Position numbers and translations under genes: made by a program. Of a stretch of 64,000 nucleotides of DNA, positions 34,648 to 45,257 are shown piece by piece. The DNA lies in NCBI RefSeq assembly GCF_025118155.1, contig NW_026251403.1:146001-210000 (forward strand). Direction: 5' to 3'. The DNA comes from Cokeromyces recurvatus. Taxonomy: Eukaryota; Mucoromycota; Mucoromycetes; Mucorales; Mucoraceae. Every line of letters begins with the position of its first letter. Within the stretch, counting starts at the first letter, position 1. The notes beneath the pieces are model-generated. The model was not told the DNA's origin, did not search any database, and saw only the letters and a list, made by a program, of their open reading frames with translations.

Positions 34648-36259
34648 ATGTCAAAAACAGAACAACCCAGTGATGTACGCTTGGGAGGCATGGATAATAT
34701 ATTCTTAAAGATAGAGCACCCTCGTCGTACTATGGCTGTCACTTCTTTATGGATATTCAAAAATCCTGTAGATATAAATCGTATATATACTGTCATGACC
34801 GACTATTGTAAGAATGCACCTCGTTTCGCTAGAGTCCCCAAAAATGAAAGCTTTTTTCGAAAACCTATCTGGGCTACACCTTTAGATTGGAAACCTGAAG
34901 ATAATATTATTAAACATACGTTGGAAGAGCCTACTCGCAAAGCACTTCAAAAATATTGTGCACAACAGGTATGTCAAATATATATATATATATATATATA
35001 TAAAGCTTATAAATATTTGGATATATTCTAATTATATATGTATAGGTTCAAACCCCATTTAACTACACTAAACCACTTTGGGAGCTTCATACGATTTATG
35101 GACTAGAAGGTAATCGTTGCGCCGTATTTTTCAAAGTAAGTCATGCCATCTCAGATGGTGAGGGACTTGTTCGAGGTATTTTGAGTACGACATCTTTAAA
35201 AGACACAATGAAAAATATGGAAAAACAACAAGCTGTTATTTCTCATCGTACCAAGTCTCCAAAAAACCAAGTATTAAACTTAGAGAACAAAGTACCAAAG
35301 AAGTTATTAGAAACATTTCCAAGTTTCATAATTACCATCTTGTCATTTTTCTATATGCTATTTTGGAAAATATATATCTACTATATTACTATATGTCATG
35401 ATTTATATGAGTCATTTTTGACTATGATACCTGTGATGCGTAAGGACTTTTACTATAAGGGTTTACAATCCACTAAAAAAGAAATGGCATGGTCGGATGA
35501 TATCAAGCTTTCAGATATTAAGATTATTCGACAGGCATTTGGTGGTACTTTGAATGATGTGATGCTGACAGTTGTTACAAGATGTATCAAGAACTATTTA
35601 GAAAGCATTGGAAAGAGACGTGATAACTATATTACATTACTTATTCCTATATCTTTACGTAAACCAAGTGACTGGAGGTATATCTATATAATAGCATACA
35701 CTTCGCTTTCTTCCCTCCTTTCTCCCCTCCCTTTTTTTTTTCTTTCTAATTTGTAATATTTTATAGACTTAAAAATGTGGTAAGTGGAGCATGGGGCTTC
35801 TTTTCCATGAAGGATTTAGAAACAAAACAATTATTAAAACAAGTAAGAACAGAAATGACGGCTATCAAATCTTCACGCTTGTCCCTTCTACTTTATATAT
35901 GGTTTGAATACATTTTTGGCTCATTACCTGGATTATCACTTCCTTTATCAGTCTATAATCATTACTGTGATATTGGCCATGGTGTCTTTACTAACGTACC
36001 TGGACCACAAACTCGCATTACTTATGCAGGTGAAGAAATTGAAGAATATAAAACCTTCCCTCCTCAAAATGGGAAGGGATCAATTGGTATTGCCCTCCTT
36101 TCTTACTGTGGTAAGGTCAGCATTGGTGCCTTGGCAGATGTACACAGTCAATATCCTAACCTAACTGAAGGGATCTGTCAAAGATTTGTTGAAGAATTTG
36201 AGTTCATTCTAGAAGAAGCCAAGTTGGAGCTTTCAAAGAAAAAAGACAAATCCTCCTAA
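34648..36259 (+). CDS. WS/DGAT-like O-acyltransferase, copy 2 (altered HHxxxDG)
   Basis: Exons 34648..34968, 35046..35677 and 35767..36259 encode 481 residues. Overall layout, intron positions and phases match copy 1, so the two arose by tandem duplication. The catalytic motif reads SHAISDG (residues ~139-145): the second His, thought to be the general base, and Asp-Gly are kept, but the first His is Ser. FGGTLNDVMLTVV and a TNVPGP segment are intact, as is a hydrophobic anchor (FIITILSFFYMLFW). Activity is therefore plausible but unproven. Two segments are nearly identical to copy 1 at nucleotide level although the flanks have diverged strongly (see findings). The substrate is unknown. Confidence 0.85.
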
Positions 36260-36610
36260 ATTAGGTCTTTTTTTTTTTTTTTTTTTTTTTGATTTAATCA
36301 TCCTTCTCTGCATATCATTCAGATATTAACTTGCCTTTTCAGCTCTCTTAGAGAAAAAAAAATTATCCCTGTATACAACTATTTTATTTTATTTTAATGT
36401 TATTATTTTATGCATTTATTAAATAAACAAATCTAAAAAAGAAAAAATATAAATTATGATTCGAATTACATAATAAAGTTTCTAATAGAGTTGGAATAAT
36501 AATGCGAATGATGTGTGTATAAATACATATATAAAAAAAAAAAGACTTTTTCTGAATTTCAATATCATTTTCTTCTTAAATTTTATTTTATTATTTTCTC
36601 TTGAATAATA
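36260..36610. other. Intergenic region
   Basis: 351 nt with a T run at 36268-36290 and A/T-rich filler. It holds the 3' end of acyltransferase copy 2 and the promoter of the DUF1752 gene. Confidence 0.4.
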
Positions 36611-37221
36611 ATGGATTACATTGATTTGGATTATACTTATTTACCAAGAATAATGACGTCCAAGTTGACTGAATACAAATCATATAGCAGTATAAATCAA
36701 TTAATAAGCTTATGGATAGGTATAAAATAAAAAAAAAAGACTAAAAGTAGTAATAAAGTATATTAAGCGTCTTTTTCTTTTAAATAGTATTCACAAAATA
36801 TAAAAGCAATCTAACTGATGGATTTAGACTGGAGAACTTTTCATGGCGATTATGGTATAGACAGTTTATTTTACAAAAGACAAATGTGCCAAAAATCATG
36901 GATGATATTAATCTTTTAGTAAAGAAGCAAAACGTGTCGATTATTATTGACAACACCAAAACTCGTTATATGCCTGCTGTTCATAAAGATCTTCTTGTAC
37001 AACAACAACAAAAGAAGAAGAATAAAAAGTTTTATATTCATCACGAATTTGAGCAAAACGAAAGAGGCAACAATTTATTATCAAAACCTATCTCCCTTCT
37101 ATCTCAAATGCTAAAATGCGATAACACTGCTGTAATAACCAGCAACCATTCTTCCAGTCTTCGTCGTTGTCAGTCTCGTTATTATTACCGTTTAGACCAA
37201 TTCTTCCTTAATGCTACATAA
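36611..37221 (+). CDS. Small protein with an AreA GATA-like (DUF1752) domain
   Basis: Two exons, 36611..36719 and 36788..37221, with a 68-nt intron, encode 180 residues. The segment INQLISLW followed by VFTKYKSNLTDGFRLENFSWRLW matches the fungal 'nitrogen regulatory protein AreA GATA-like' motif (PF08550), whose hallmark is RLENxSWRLW. In larger fungal regulators this motif lies N-terminal to other domains. Here it stands almost alone and no zinc finger follows, so the protein could be a cofactor or a reduced regulator. The rest is basic and polar (QQQQKKKNKK) with a Ser/Arg-rich end. The motif is split exactly by the intron, so it only appears after joining. The gene ends 139 nt from the convergent glycosyltransferase-like gene. 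Confidence 0.75.
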
Positions 37222-37360
37222 TCTCTTTATTATCTTCTTCCCTTCCTTCCTTCCCTCTCTCTCTTTTCTTTTTCTTTTTCTTTTTTTTCTTTTTCTATTT
37301 ATTTACAATAAATAGGTCTTTATTATTAACAGATTATAAGTTGTAGTATAATAATAAAGG

Positions 37361-38522
37361 TTACCAATCAGTCATTGGTGCTATTTTACAATGATTAAAG
37401 GAGCTACTAATCACATCTGTATGAACCTGAGAAGCCCATGCAGCTGTCTTTAAGAATTGATCATTTTCAAATCCCACTAAATAATCCAGTCGAGATAAAA
37501 TAGTCCAATCCATAAAGGGTCGAGCAAATTTTTTAACAAGTCGAGTTTGATCTTCATTTTGATCTACTGATAAATGATCCAAATTAATAAATTCATAGCC
37601 TTCAGCTATAACATGAACAGCTACCGTGGAAGAACGACGGAAGTGAGCGCGTAGAAGGTTTAATTGATCCCTACTATCAGCAGAGATAAAGATATGGCAG
37701 TGCTGTCGCTTTCGACATATGTGAATGATATGATTGACAAGGCAAGTGACATGTTTTTTTTCATTAACACGAAGTCCAATACGAAACCAGCCCCTTTTGT
37801 GAGTTAAAGATGTTCGTATTACTTGTCCATAGTTGTCTAATGCAGGTATATCCTTGATCGACATATCTACTCTTTCCCCTAATAAATCACGATAAGGCTC
37901 TAATAACTTTGCAAATCTCTCAGTAGGCCTACTAAAGAGTATTCGACTTGCAAGCCAAAACCAATCTGATTTTTGTTGAAGATGATTCAGTCGATATTTG
38001 TCTCGAAGCGGCTTCATGGATGGGTTTTGAGCAAGATGGATCCAATCACCCTGCCACTGTCTCACGTTGACAATGGATACCTGATTACGTTTGTAGTCTT
38101 CGAGAAAGGATCGTTGTTGGAGTTCAAGTTGTGTCAAGGTATTCTCTTGTAATAGTTGATGGCTTGATTCAATTTTTTCAATGTAATATTTTGCTTGATC
38201 TGAATTCATAGCCATGTAAGAAGGCGATGATTCAAAATACCATTCCCATTTAACTGGCCATGTCATGTCATATGCAAATGCTGATCCTTGCTGTAACATG
38301 GAAAAGTAATAACTATTAACGACATCTAACATGCGTTTATCGAACGATCCACATGTTTGATTTCTTTTACAACTATATACTATTAATAGAGGCGGAATAG
38401 AATAATAGGGTGTTCTATTAGCGACATAGCCAAGACGAATATGTGCCAATGCTGATAAAAGTATTTTTAATCGACTCGATGTTAGACGATCATTTGGAAT
38501 ATTTTGTTGGTTTATCAAGACA

Positions 38523-38558
<36 letters not shown>

Positions 38559-38644
38559 GCTGCAGTCCAAGAACAAATCAAATAAATCGTAACAAGAACT
38601 AATGTGATTAAGCTTACCCAGTTTCTAGTTCGTAAAACCCCCAT
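37361..38644 (-). CDS. Fucosyltransferase-like type II membrane protein
   Basis: A single-exon frame of 427 residues. A short basic start (MGVLRTRN) precedes one hydrophobic segment (WVSLITLVLVTIYLICSW) and then a poly-Ser stem encoded by a (TCA)n repeat, as in Golgi type II glycosyltransferases. The luminal part has FRIGLRVNEKKH, HIFISADSRDQLNLL and, near the end, FMDWTILSRLDYLVGFEN. The order resembles the GDP-fucose-binding region of the GT23/GT37 (alpha-1,6 and xyloglucan) fucosyltransferase fold, where a conserved Arg in an IGxxxR motif contacts the nucleotide sugar, followed by a D-W-x2-LS-x2-D block. Mucoralean walls contain fucose-bearing polysaccharides, which would suit such an enzyme. 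The family assignment is by motif order only and remains tentative. Confidence 0.6.
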
Positions 38645-39129
38645 TTATTTGAATGTTAAAAGGGATATAAAGTATTAAATACACAGGTACATCTATTTTG
38701 TGTATCCTATGCTGAAATTACCGATACAATTAAAAAAAAAAAGGGGGGGAGGAAACCATATTTTTTAATTTTCTAATATCCATCTATCTAGTTTGTGTCA
38801 CGTGTTATTTCTTCTATCCTTTGATTTTCTACAATTGTTTCCCAAATGGACGGACTCTAACATAACATTCAAAATAACAAATTTTTTAAGCGAATTTCTG
38901 AAACCTAAACAACAGACTTGCATTGCCAACAAACAGCATTCTTTATACATACATATATATTATAGGCATGAGCAATATTCATAGCATATTTTTAAAGACA
39001 TGTGGTGATAAAATTATATAATATATTACTGAAGGAGGAAATGAATTTAATATCAAAAAATTTGATTTGTTTAACGGAGTAAAAAGGGGATATATAGCTT
39101 GTTCTAATTGGCTTAGATTCTGAGGGAAA

Positions 39130-39130
<1 letters not shown>

Positions 39131-39186
<56 letters not shown>
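39131..39186. repeat. Poly-A tract of 56 nt
   Basis: Uninterrupted run of A in an intergenic region. It could be the tail of an old retroposed copy or a slippage expansion. I could not see a recognisable source sequence or target-site duplication beside it. Confidence 0.85.
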
Positions 39187-39188
<2 letters not shown>

Positions 39189-39940
39189 TCAAGGGTAGAA
39201 TAATTGCATATATCTAAGAAACTAATAGAAGAGAAACTCTTTAGCTGATGCAGTAGTGTAAGATAATAATAGTTATACTACTTATGAATATCTGAAAAGC
39301 ATAATTTTTATACTACTATCTAAAAATTAAGCCTTTTTTTTGAGAACGAAATCAAGTCTGCTTGCGGGAAGAATTCAGAACAGACCCTGAGCGGAATATT
39401 TATGATATATGAAATAGTAAAAATTCAAACGTGCTACTAAAAAGTCAATTTTAAGAGGAGCAAAAGTTGCATATATAACGATTTGTTATTACTAAATAGA
39501 TCAGCATACATTTATATGTTATGTTATAATTTCTATAATCTTCCAAGATTAATATTTCTTTTTATACACCCCCAAAATTAATTAGGTATTTATTATTATT
39601 CCTGTAAAGTTAGACTTACTACAGTATTATTTTATTCCTTTTTAATTGACTTTATTGCTATATTTTCAAAAAAAAAATAGTAGGGCTGTCGAATAAGTAA
39701 TACAAATAAGTTACTAGTAGATAAATTTGTATCCTTCTTGCAGGCAGCAAAATCTAAATATTCCTTATTCTTGGTATTCAAAGAAAACAGCGAGCAAAAG
39801 AAACCAAGTTGGAGTAATTTCGAAAGCTTTAGCAAATTCAAAAAAACATCACATAGTATAAATTCTTGGAAATAATCATTGTACAATGCCCATTTTGACA
39901 GTAAAAATCTAATAGATGTATACATGTATATATAGCAAAA

Positions 39941-40640
39941 TGAAGACTCGTTTTTCTAAAGCTTTGAAGGGTTACTACTACAATGAAGGTAATATGCTCC
40001 TGGAAGAATATGATGGGAAATTAACAGCAGGAGGGCCCTGTAGAAACTGAGACAAGTAAAAATGAAGACAAGAATTGCTTATGTCGATGCTGTTACTGCA
40101 TTTTTTTTTTCGAAACAAAAGCAGTTCCAAATTTCTTGCCGATAATTTGAAAATGCCCTCCAGAACAAAAAAAAAGGAGTTGTTTTAAATTTACAGAAAA
40201 TGAAAAGTAAAGACTAGATAGCACTGTTAAGGAAATTATTGAGTGTTTGGATACATCTGAAGTAATCTTTAAGAAAGAATACAAGGTAATTTAAAAAAAG
40301 AATCAAGCAAACTGTTATTATTGATATTCTAAAAGATGAGTCTCCAAAATAGAATATATTAACAGAAATCAGATGAATGTTTAGCTGGGAATTTTAAAGG
40401 AAAGCTTTGGAGACAATACTATGCGAATTTTAGATGATGAGTCTACTACTATAGGATTTTAAAGTCTCATGGTGACAATTGCCGGCAAAGGAGTGAGACG
40501 AAGACTTGGCAAAGGGAAGGGGAGGGCAGGTTTTAAAAGACTTTTTATTATTGAATAAATTCAAAACATCGAGCTTATGCCCTGAATGTAAGTTTTCAAA
40601 TTTAGAGAAACACAAGACTATGAACAACCTAAGGATATAG
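39941..40640 (+). pseudogene. Decayed mobile-element ORF with possible TnpB/Fanzor-like zinc ribbon
   Basis: Plus-strand fragments in different frames have coding-like composition, interrupted by several stops. The most telling piece, at 40557-40590, translates as KFKTSSLCPEC. It resembles the E-[FY]-x-T-S-x2-C-P-x-C start of the zinc ribbon in IS605 OrfB/TnpB-like proteins. Just upstream, in another frame, GKGRAGFKRL resembles the segment that precedes that ribbon in similar Mucorales ORFs as I recall them. The second Cys pair, the RuvC-like acidic residues and element ends were not found. This is clearly not a functional gene, and the family call is tentative. Confidence 0.3.
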
Positions 40641-41012
40641 TTTAAAGAAGATAATACTTACTGTTAATCTTTATGATCCTTTAAAGTAATAATAATCCTT
40701 AGTTATTTACATAAAAAAAAAAAAGAATACGATTTTTAACACCTGTTCAAATTCTTTGCGTAGTCTCTGTTTTAAATTGCGAAATCAAGTTAAAAGGTTA
40801 TAATGTATTAGTAAACAATCTTTTTTTTCTTTATTAAGTGTATGTATCTAAAAAAGTATTCTTATTATGTATTATATAACGTAAATCCAAAAAAGAAGAG
40901 AGAAGGTGTGATTAACTCATCAAATCTTCCATTAAGCAGCAACAAAGTAAACCAGATAAACTATGATAAATGTTAATAATATATACACACATAATAAATG
41001 TTTAATTAGATT

Positions 41013-41312
41013 TTACCAGGCGCAACAACAGTCATCTCCAGATTGTTGTTGATTTGGTTGTTGAACAATTACTGTTTGTGGTGGTGGCCTGGTTATACAT
41101 TTTAATAAAATATGTATTAAATAATCGATCCATTCATCCTTTTTCAAAAATAAAATAAAATAAAATAAAAATAAAACTTACTGAGGCTGGTAATAACCGT
41201 TAGGCTGTTGTGGAGGATAATATCCCTGTTGAGGCTGTTGATAGTAGCCATTAGGTGGTGGTGGAGGAGGAGGATAATATTGTTGTTGAGATGGATTTTG
41301 TGGATATGACAT
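41013..41312 (-). CDS. Pro/Gln/Tyr-rich small protein with C-terminal cysteine cluster
   Basis: Two exons, 41182..41312 and 41013..41088, with a 93-nt intron, encode 68 residues. The body is repeats of Gln-Gln, Pro runs and NGYYQ/QGYYPP units. The C-terminus is SGDDCCCAW followed by TAA. This layout resembles the fungal and plant CYSTM-type and related small proteins, in which a Pro/Gln/Tyr-rich tail is joined to a membrane-facing Cys cluster, probably palmitoylated. The hydrophobic stretch usual for CYSTM is absent here. The gene is too short to be noticed by simple frame scanning; evidence is the in-frame splice (GTAAGT..CAG), the coherent repeat composition across both exons and the closed stop. 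Function unknown; stress-related roles are known for CYSTM proteins. Confidence 0.62.
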
Positions 41313-42899
41313 TATCCTAATGTAAAGTGTAAATTAAGAAAGAGAAAAAAAAGAAGAGAAAGACAGAGATAGTAAGTAATAAAACTGAACAATGCTAAAA
41401 AAAAATTTTCTGTTTCAGATTAACAGCTATCTTAAATAGTAAAGTGGTGTAAGCTATTTATAACGTTACTACCTAGTAAAACCAAAACTCCTAGAAAGTA
41501 TAGTAAGCATGATTTGTAAATCATATTTAGATATAAATTCACTAGGATACATGTTAATAAATTTTATTGTATTTTATATACCCAAATTCAGTTGTGATGA
41601 TGATCTAAATTTTGCTAACTGTAGTAGTAGTTGTTCGGAAAAAAACAAAAAAAAAGATGATTCATGAAGTCTTAAGTGTTCCTGAAACTACACAAGCGAA
41701 TAATAACACAGTATTCTTACTTAAAACTTATTTCTAATGTGTAGTCTTGGTAACTGTCAATACTCTATACCGCATAATATGGATATGCTATATATTATTG
41801 GATAGCAACCAATCAACTTATATCTATTTTGCACTTTAATTTAACTCAAGCTGTCATAATGACAGTATAAATTATAGTAATACTTGTCCTATTAATTCTA
41901 CTTCGATCATATAGTAATACAACAGTAACTCATTTCTCCAAAAAAAAAAACAGATTTCCGAACTTCAGGTTTTATTACTCTGTTTGACAATTTTGAAGGA
42001 AAAAAAAAAAGTAAGCGGCCTTTTTTATTTACTTGACACTTGAGTTTGAAAAGTATATGATTGCGGCTTTTTAATTTCATCTCCAAATTGGTTTGATCAT
42101 CACACTTGATTCTCATTCTTCTGTTTGATTACATAATTTTGATCGCCTTATGGGAAAGAGTAAAACTAATAAAGTATTTATTATTTTCCTTTCCGTATTC
42201 AATGAGAATCTGGCTCTGGCTCTATCTATCTCAGACTTTTATATTAATTGATATTACTAAAAGTAGTTTAATAACAATCATTTTAAAGTTAATTACCCAT
42301 CTGCTTACTTCGCCCTAAAATAGGCATAGAATACATTTAAAGCAGCTTGCTAGGATCTGTATAATACTAAATTGTTTCGTAGTGTATACATAATCATCGT
42401 ATGCATCAGATGTATGCCATTTTTATTCTTGAACAGAAGAAAATCTCACTTCATTCTGTGTATGTATTATATTGTTTAGAAAGATGATGTACAAAGAAAG
42501 ACTATCATCCCTCTTTCTTTCACACTACAGAGTTATTAGGAGTCAAAACTTGAGAGAGGTAAGGATTACAATCTTAAATTTCTAAACTTGATCTCCTGTA
42601 CCAATACTTATTCCAATAGAAGAATAAAGAGGGGATTGTCGCTTATTCTAATTTTGTAGACTCGCGTATGAGAAAAGAATTCCTTAGACCTTTCAAAGAT
42701 GTTTAGTTAAGATGTGTCTAAGCAATTGCACAAGAGTTGAATATCATGATTAACAAGAATTACTATAATTGGTATATAATAGAGACTTATTTTTGAACTT
42801 AAAAAAAAAGTTATAGTAATAACTATTTAACAGAACTTTTTCAATATATTGTCTACATATGTCACAAATGGTTCCTTTTTCCTCAATAAGCTTCTATCA

Positions 42900-42938
<39 letters not shown>

Positions 42939-43421
42939 TCTGCTATAATTTCAACTACTTCATGGTTTGTATGTTAGCCTTTTATATGTTCCATATTAGC
43001 TTCCAATTTCACTCTTCCTTCTCTCCCTAGTCCAAGTTTATTCCTAATTAACTAGCTATCCAAATCCTCATCCTGATATTTTCTTTCTTTCTTTTTAATG
43101 TTTTATCTTTTATCCTAAAAGGGCTCTTTCTTTTTTACTCTTCATTTTAAAGAGGTTTTTTCTTATTAATAACCTTTCTTTTGATTGCTAATTTGACTAG
43201 AACAATTTTGATATATTCGATAATTTGTGCCTTAAATAAGCGTATTACATTATGTGCTAATATTATTTAAATAGCGCTATAGTAGATTAGCAAGTATATT
43301 AGTGCTACATCAACTATAAGCATCATTCTGTACCAAGGGGCAGGGGAAAGAAGAAGGGGCTTTACTTGTCCTTTTTTTTTTTGTTTTTCCTTTCTTTCTT
43401 CAACATTTTAATTTAAATTAG
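41313..43421. other. Gene-poor region with (AC)n microsatellite
   Basis: About 2.1 kb without a supported gene. A (CA)n dinucleotide run of about 17 units is at 42903-42936. Short open frames show no family signal. The last 60 nt are T/C-rich and lead into the next start codon. Confidence 0.45.
42903..42936. repeat. (AC)n microsatellite
   Basis: About 17 uninterrupted AC units in an intergenic region. Confidence 0.9.
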
Positions 43422-45053
43422 ATGGAATCATTAAAGACAAAGAAAGATTATGAAAAAAGGATAAATCAAATAAACAGTTGGTTTGATCAACTATTGACCA
43501 GTAAAGTTTCTACTGTAATTCCTACTTCTCAACCACAGCCAAAGAAGGGTTTAAAATATGTTGTCTTGGAATCATTTTGGTTTAGATTGTTCATTATTTT
43601 TTATGTCTTATTTTCAATCTTTTTGACTTCAGCTCATTTTTTGTCTTGGTTATTATCAGCAGAAACAAAATGGCAATACCAACGTACCTATGATTCTGGT
43701 AAAAGAAAAAGAAATATACACATATACATATATGTATATGTATTTTAACAAAAAAAAAATCAAACGTATACAAATAATTCATTCGTCATTCACTAGATGA
43801 ACCTTATTCTTTAATCAGTAACATGTCACATGGACTAAAAATGTCAAAAATGTTTTCACAAGGTCATTATAATGCACTTACAAATATTGAACCATATTGG
43901 TTAAAAGCAAATCAAGTACCTAATCCGATGGATGTCACTTTCTATACTACAGTTACGCCTAATACATGGAGAGATTTAGCTGAATTAGCCAATAATTGGG
44001 AAGGTATAACACAAAAAAATAAAAAAAATCGAAAAAAAGGTCTCACTTTAGATATGAAGGTCCCATTTCTGCCACTTTACACGTATCGACAAATGAAAAA
44101 GAGACAATAAAAAGCAAAATGGAATATGAGTACAAGACTAAGCCTGAGTTATTTCGTCATGTTGATATTCATTTAATTGAAACACCAGAGAGAATCGAAA
44201 AAGGAGCTTCAATCATAGTGCCTCTTAATGTAGAAAGAAATTTAGCACGCATCTACGCTAGAACACGTTATATAGCTGAGATACCTACAAATGTCTTTTT
44301 GAATTCTGACTTTCATCAAAACTGGATACAAAACAAAAAGGAATATACCCATTTATTAAGTCAAGGCGATATGCTTGTAATACCTTTATTTAAAATGATG
44401 AATGATAGTAAGATACCACCAACAATTAAAAACGAACTATTAGCAGATAATAATATCGCTTTGCATTACACTCACTTTGAATTAAATGATGGACCTACAG
44501 AAATTGAAAAATGGAAAGAAGCTCAAGATATCTATAAAGTAACTCAATATAGAATGGATTATGAACCTATTGTAATTCAAAGTAAAGATACTCAATCATG
44601 GTAATATAGAGAAGAATGTGTATGCATGTATGTATGTATTCTATATAGTTAAATATCTTTCTTTCCGGGATCCTTTTTTTTTAGGTGCTCTGAACGATTT
44701 GTATACAAAAAATCAGCATGTCTTCTTCCCAGTTATTTTGCAGGAAATAATTTCTTCGTTCTACCTAACGATTTTGCAATTCAAAAGCCAGAGCATGAAC
44801 AAATGACTGCGATATCCTATTTAGACGTAAATTTCCATAAAACATAAAAACATAAATTACTTACTTTGTATATGTGTAGAAGGTAATTGAAAAAAGATTA
44901 TATGCAAAATTTTATTGGGAACAATGTGTTTTTCAAGGAAGACAACTGGATGCATTAAATTTATGGGAAACAAAAAAGTCGGCACATATTAGACAACAGT
45001 GTTCAAGAGTAATTCAGAATTGGGGTAAAGGATTAATTGGTAAACTAGAATGA
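43422..45053 (+). CDS. GT49-like (LARGE/B4GAT-type) glycosyltransferase
   Basis: Exons 43422..43698, 43797..44003, 44060..44600, 44685..44826 and 44880..45053 encode 446 residues. One hydrophobic segment at ~51-78 (FWFRLFIIFYVLFSIFLTS) after a cytosolic tail gives a type II Golgi topology. The luminal part matches the 'glycosyl-transferase for dystroglycan' family (PF13896): ISATLHVS, NVERNLARIYARTRYI, a long central region, then WCSERFVYKKSACL and a VLPNDFAIQKPEH block. It ends with YWEQCVFQGRQLDAL. In LARGE and B4GAT1 this domain adds glucuronic acid. Mucoralean walls are rich in glucuronic acid, so a wall role is conceivable. The DxD metal site expected right after the ARTRYI helix is not evident (IPTN instead), so catalysis may differ. 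Confidence 0.8.
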
Positions 45054-45257
45054 AATAAATAAACGCATAATTACTCTTTGGTCCTTCCTTAAAACAATAT
45101 GTATGACTCTCCTTTTTTTTTTTTTAAGACACAGAGTTTGAATAATTATGTAAAATATTAAAATTTCAGTCTTATTTCTATTCCCTTCCCTTTTCTTCGT
45201 TTTTTTTTTCTTTAAAAAAAATACATATATATTTTTATATACGATTATAAAACCATC

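Larger units (their letters stand above)
38645..41012. other. Gene-poor region with poly-A tract and coding relic
   Basis: About 2.4 kb without an intact gene. A 56-nt A run is at 39131-39186. The part from 39941 to about 40640 has broken coding character on the plus strand and is described separately. Confidence 0.45.

Noticed and set aside
42903..42936. (AC)n run considered as part of a CRISPR-like or minisatellite array
   Set aside because: It is a plain dinucleotide microsatellite with no spacers.
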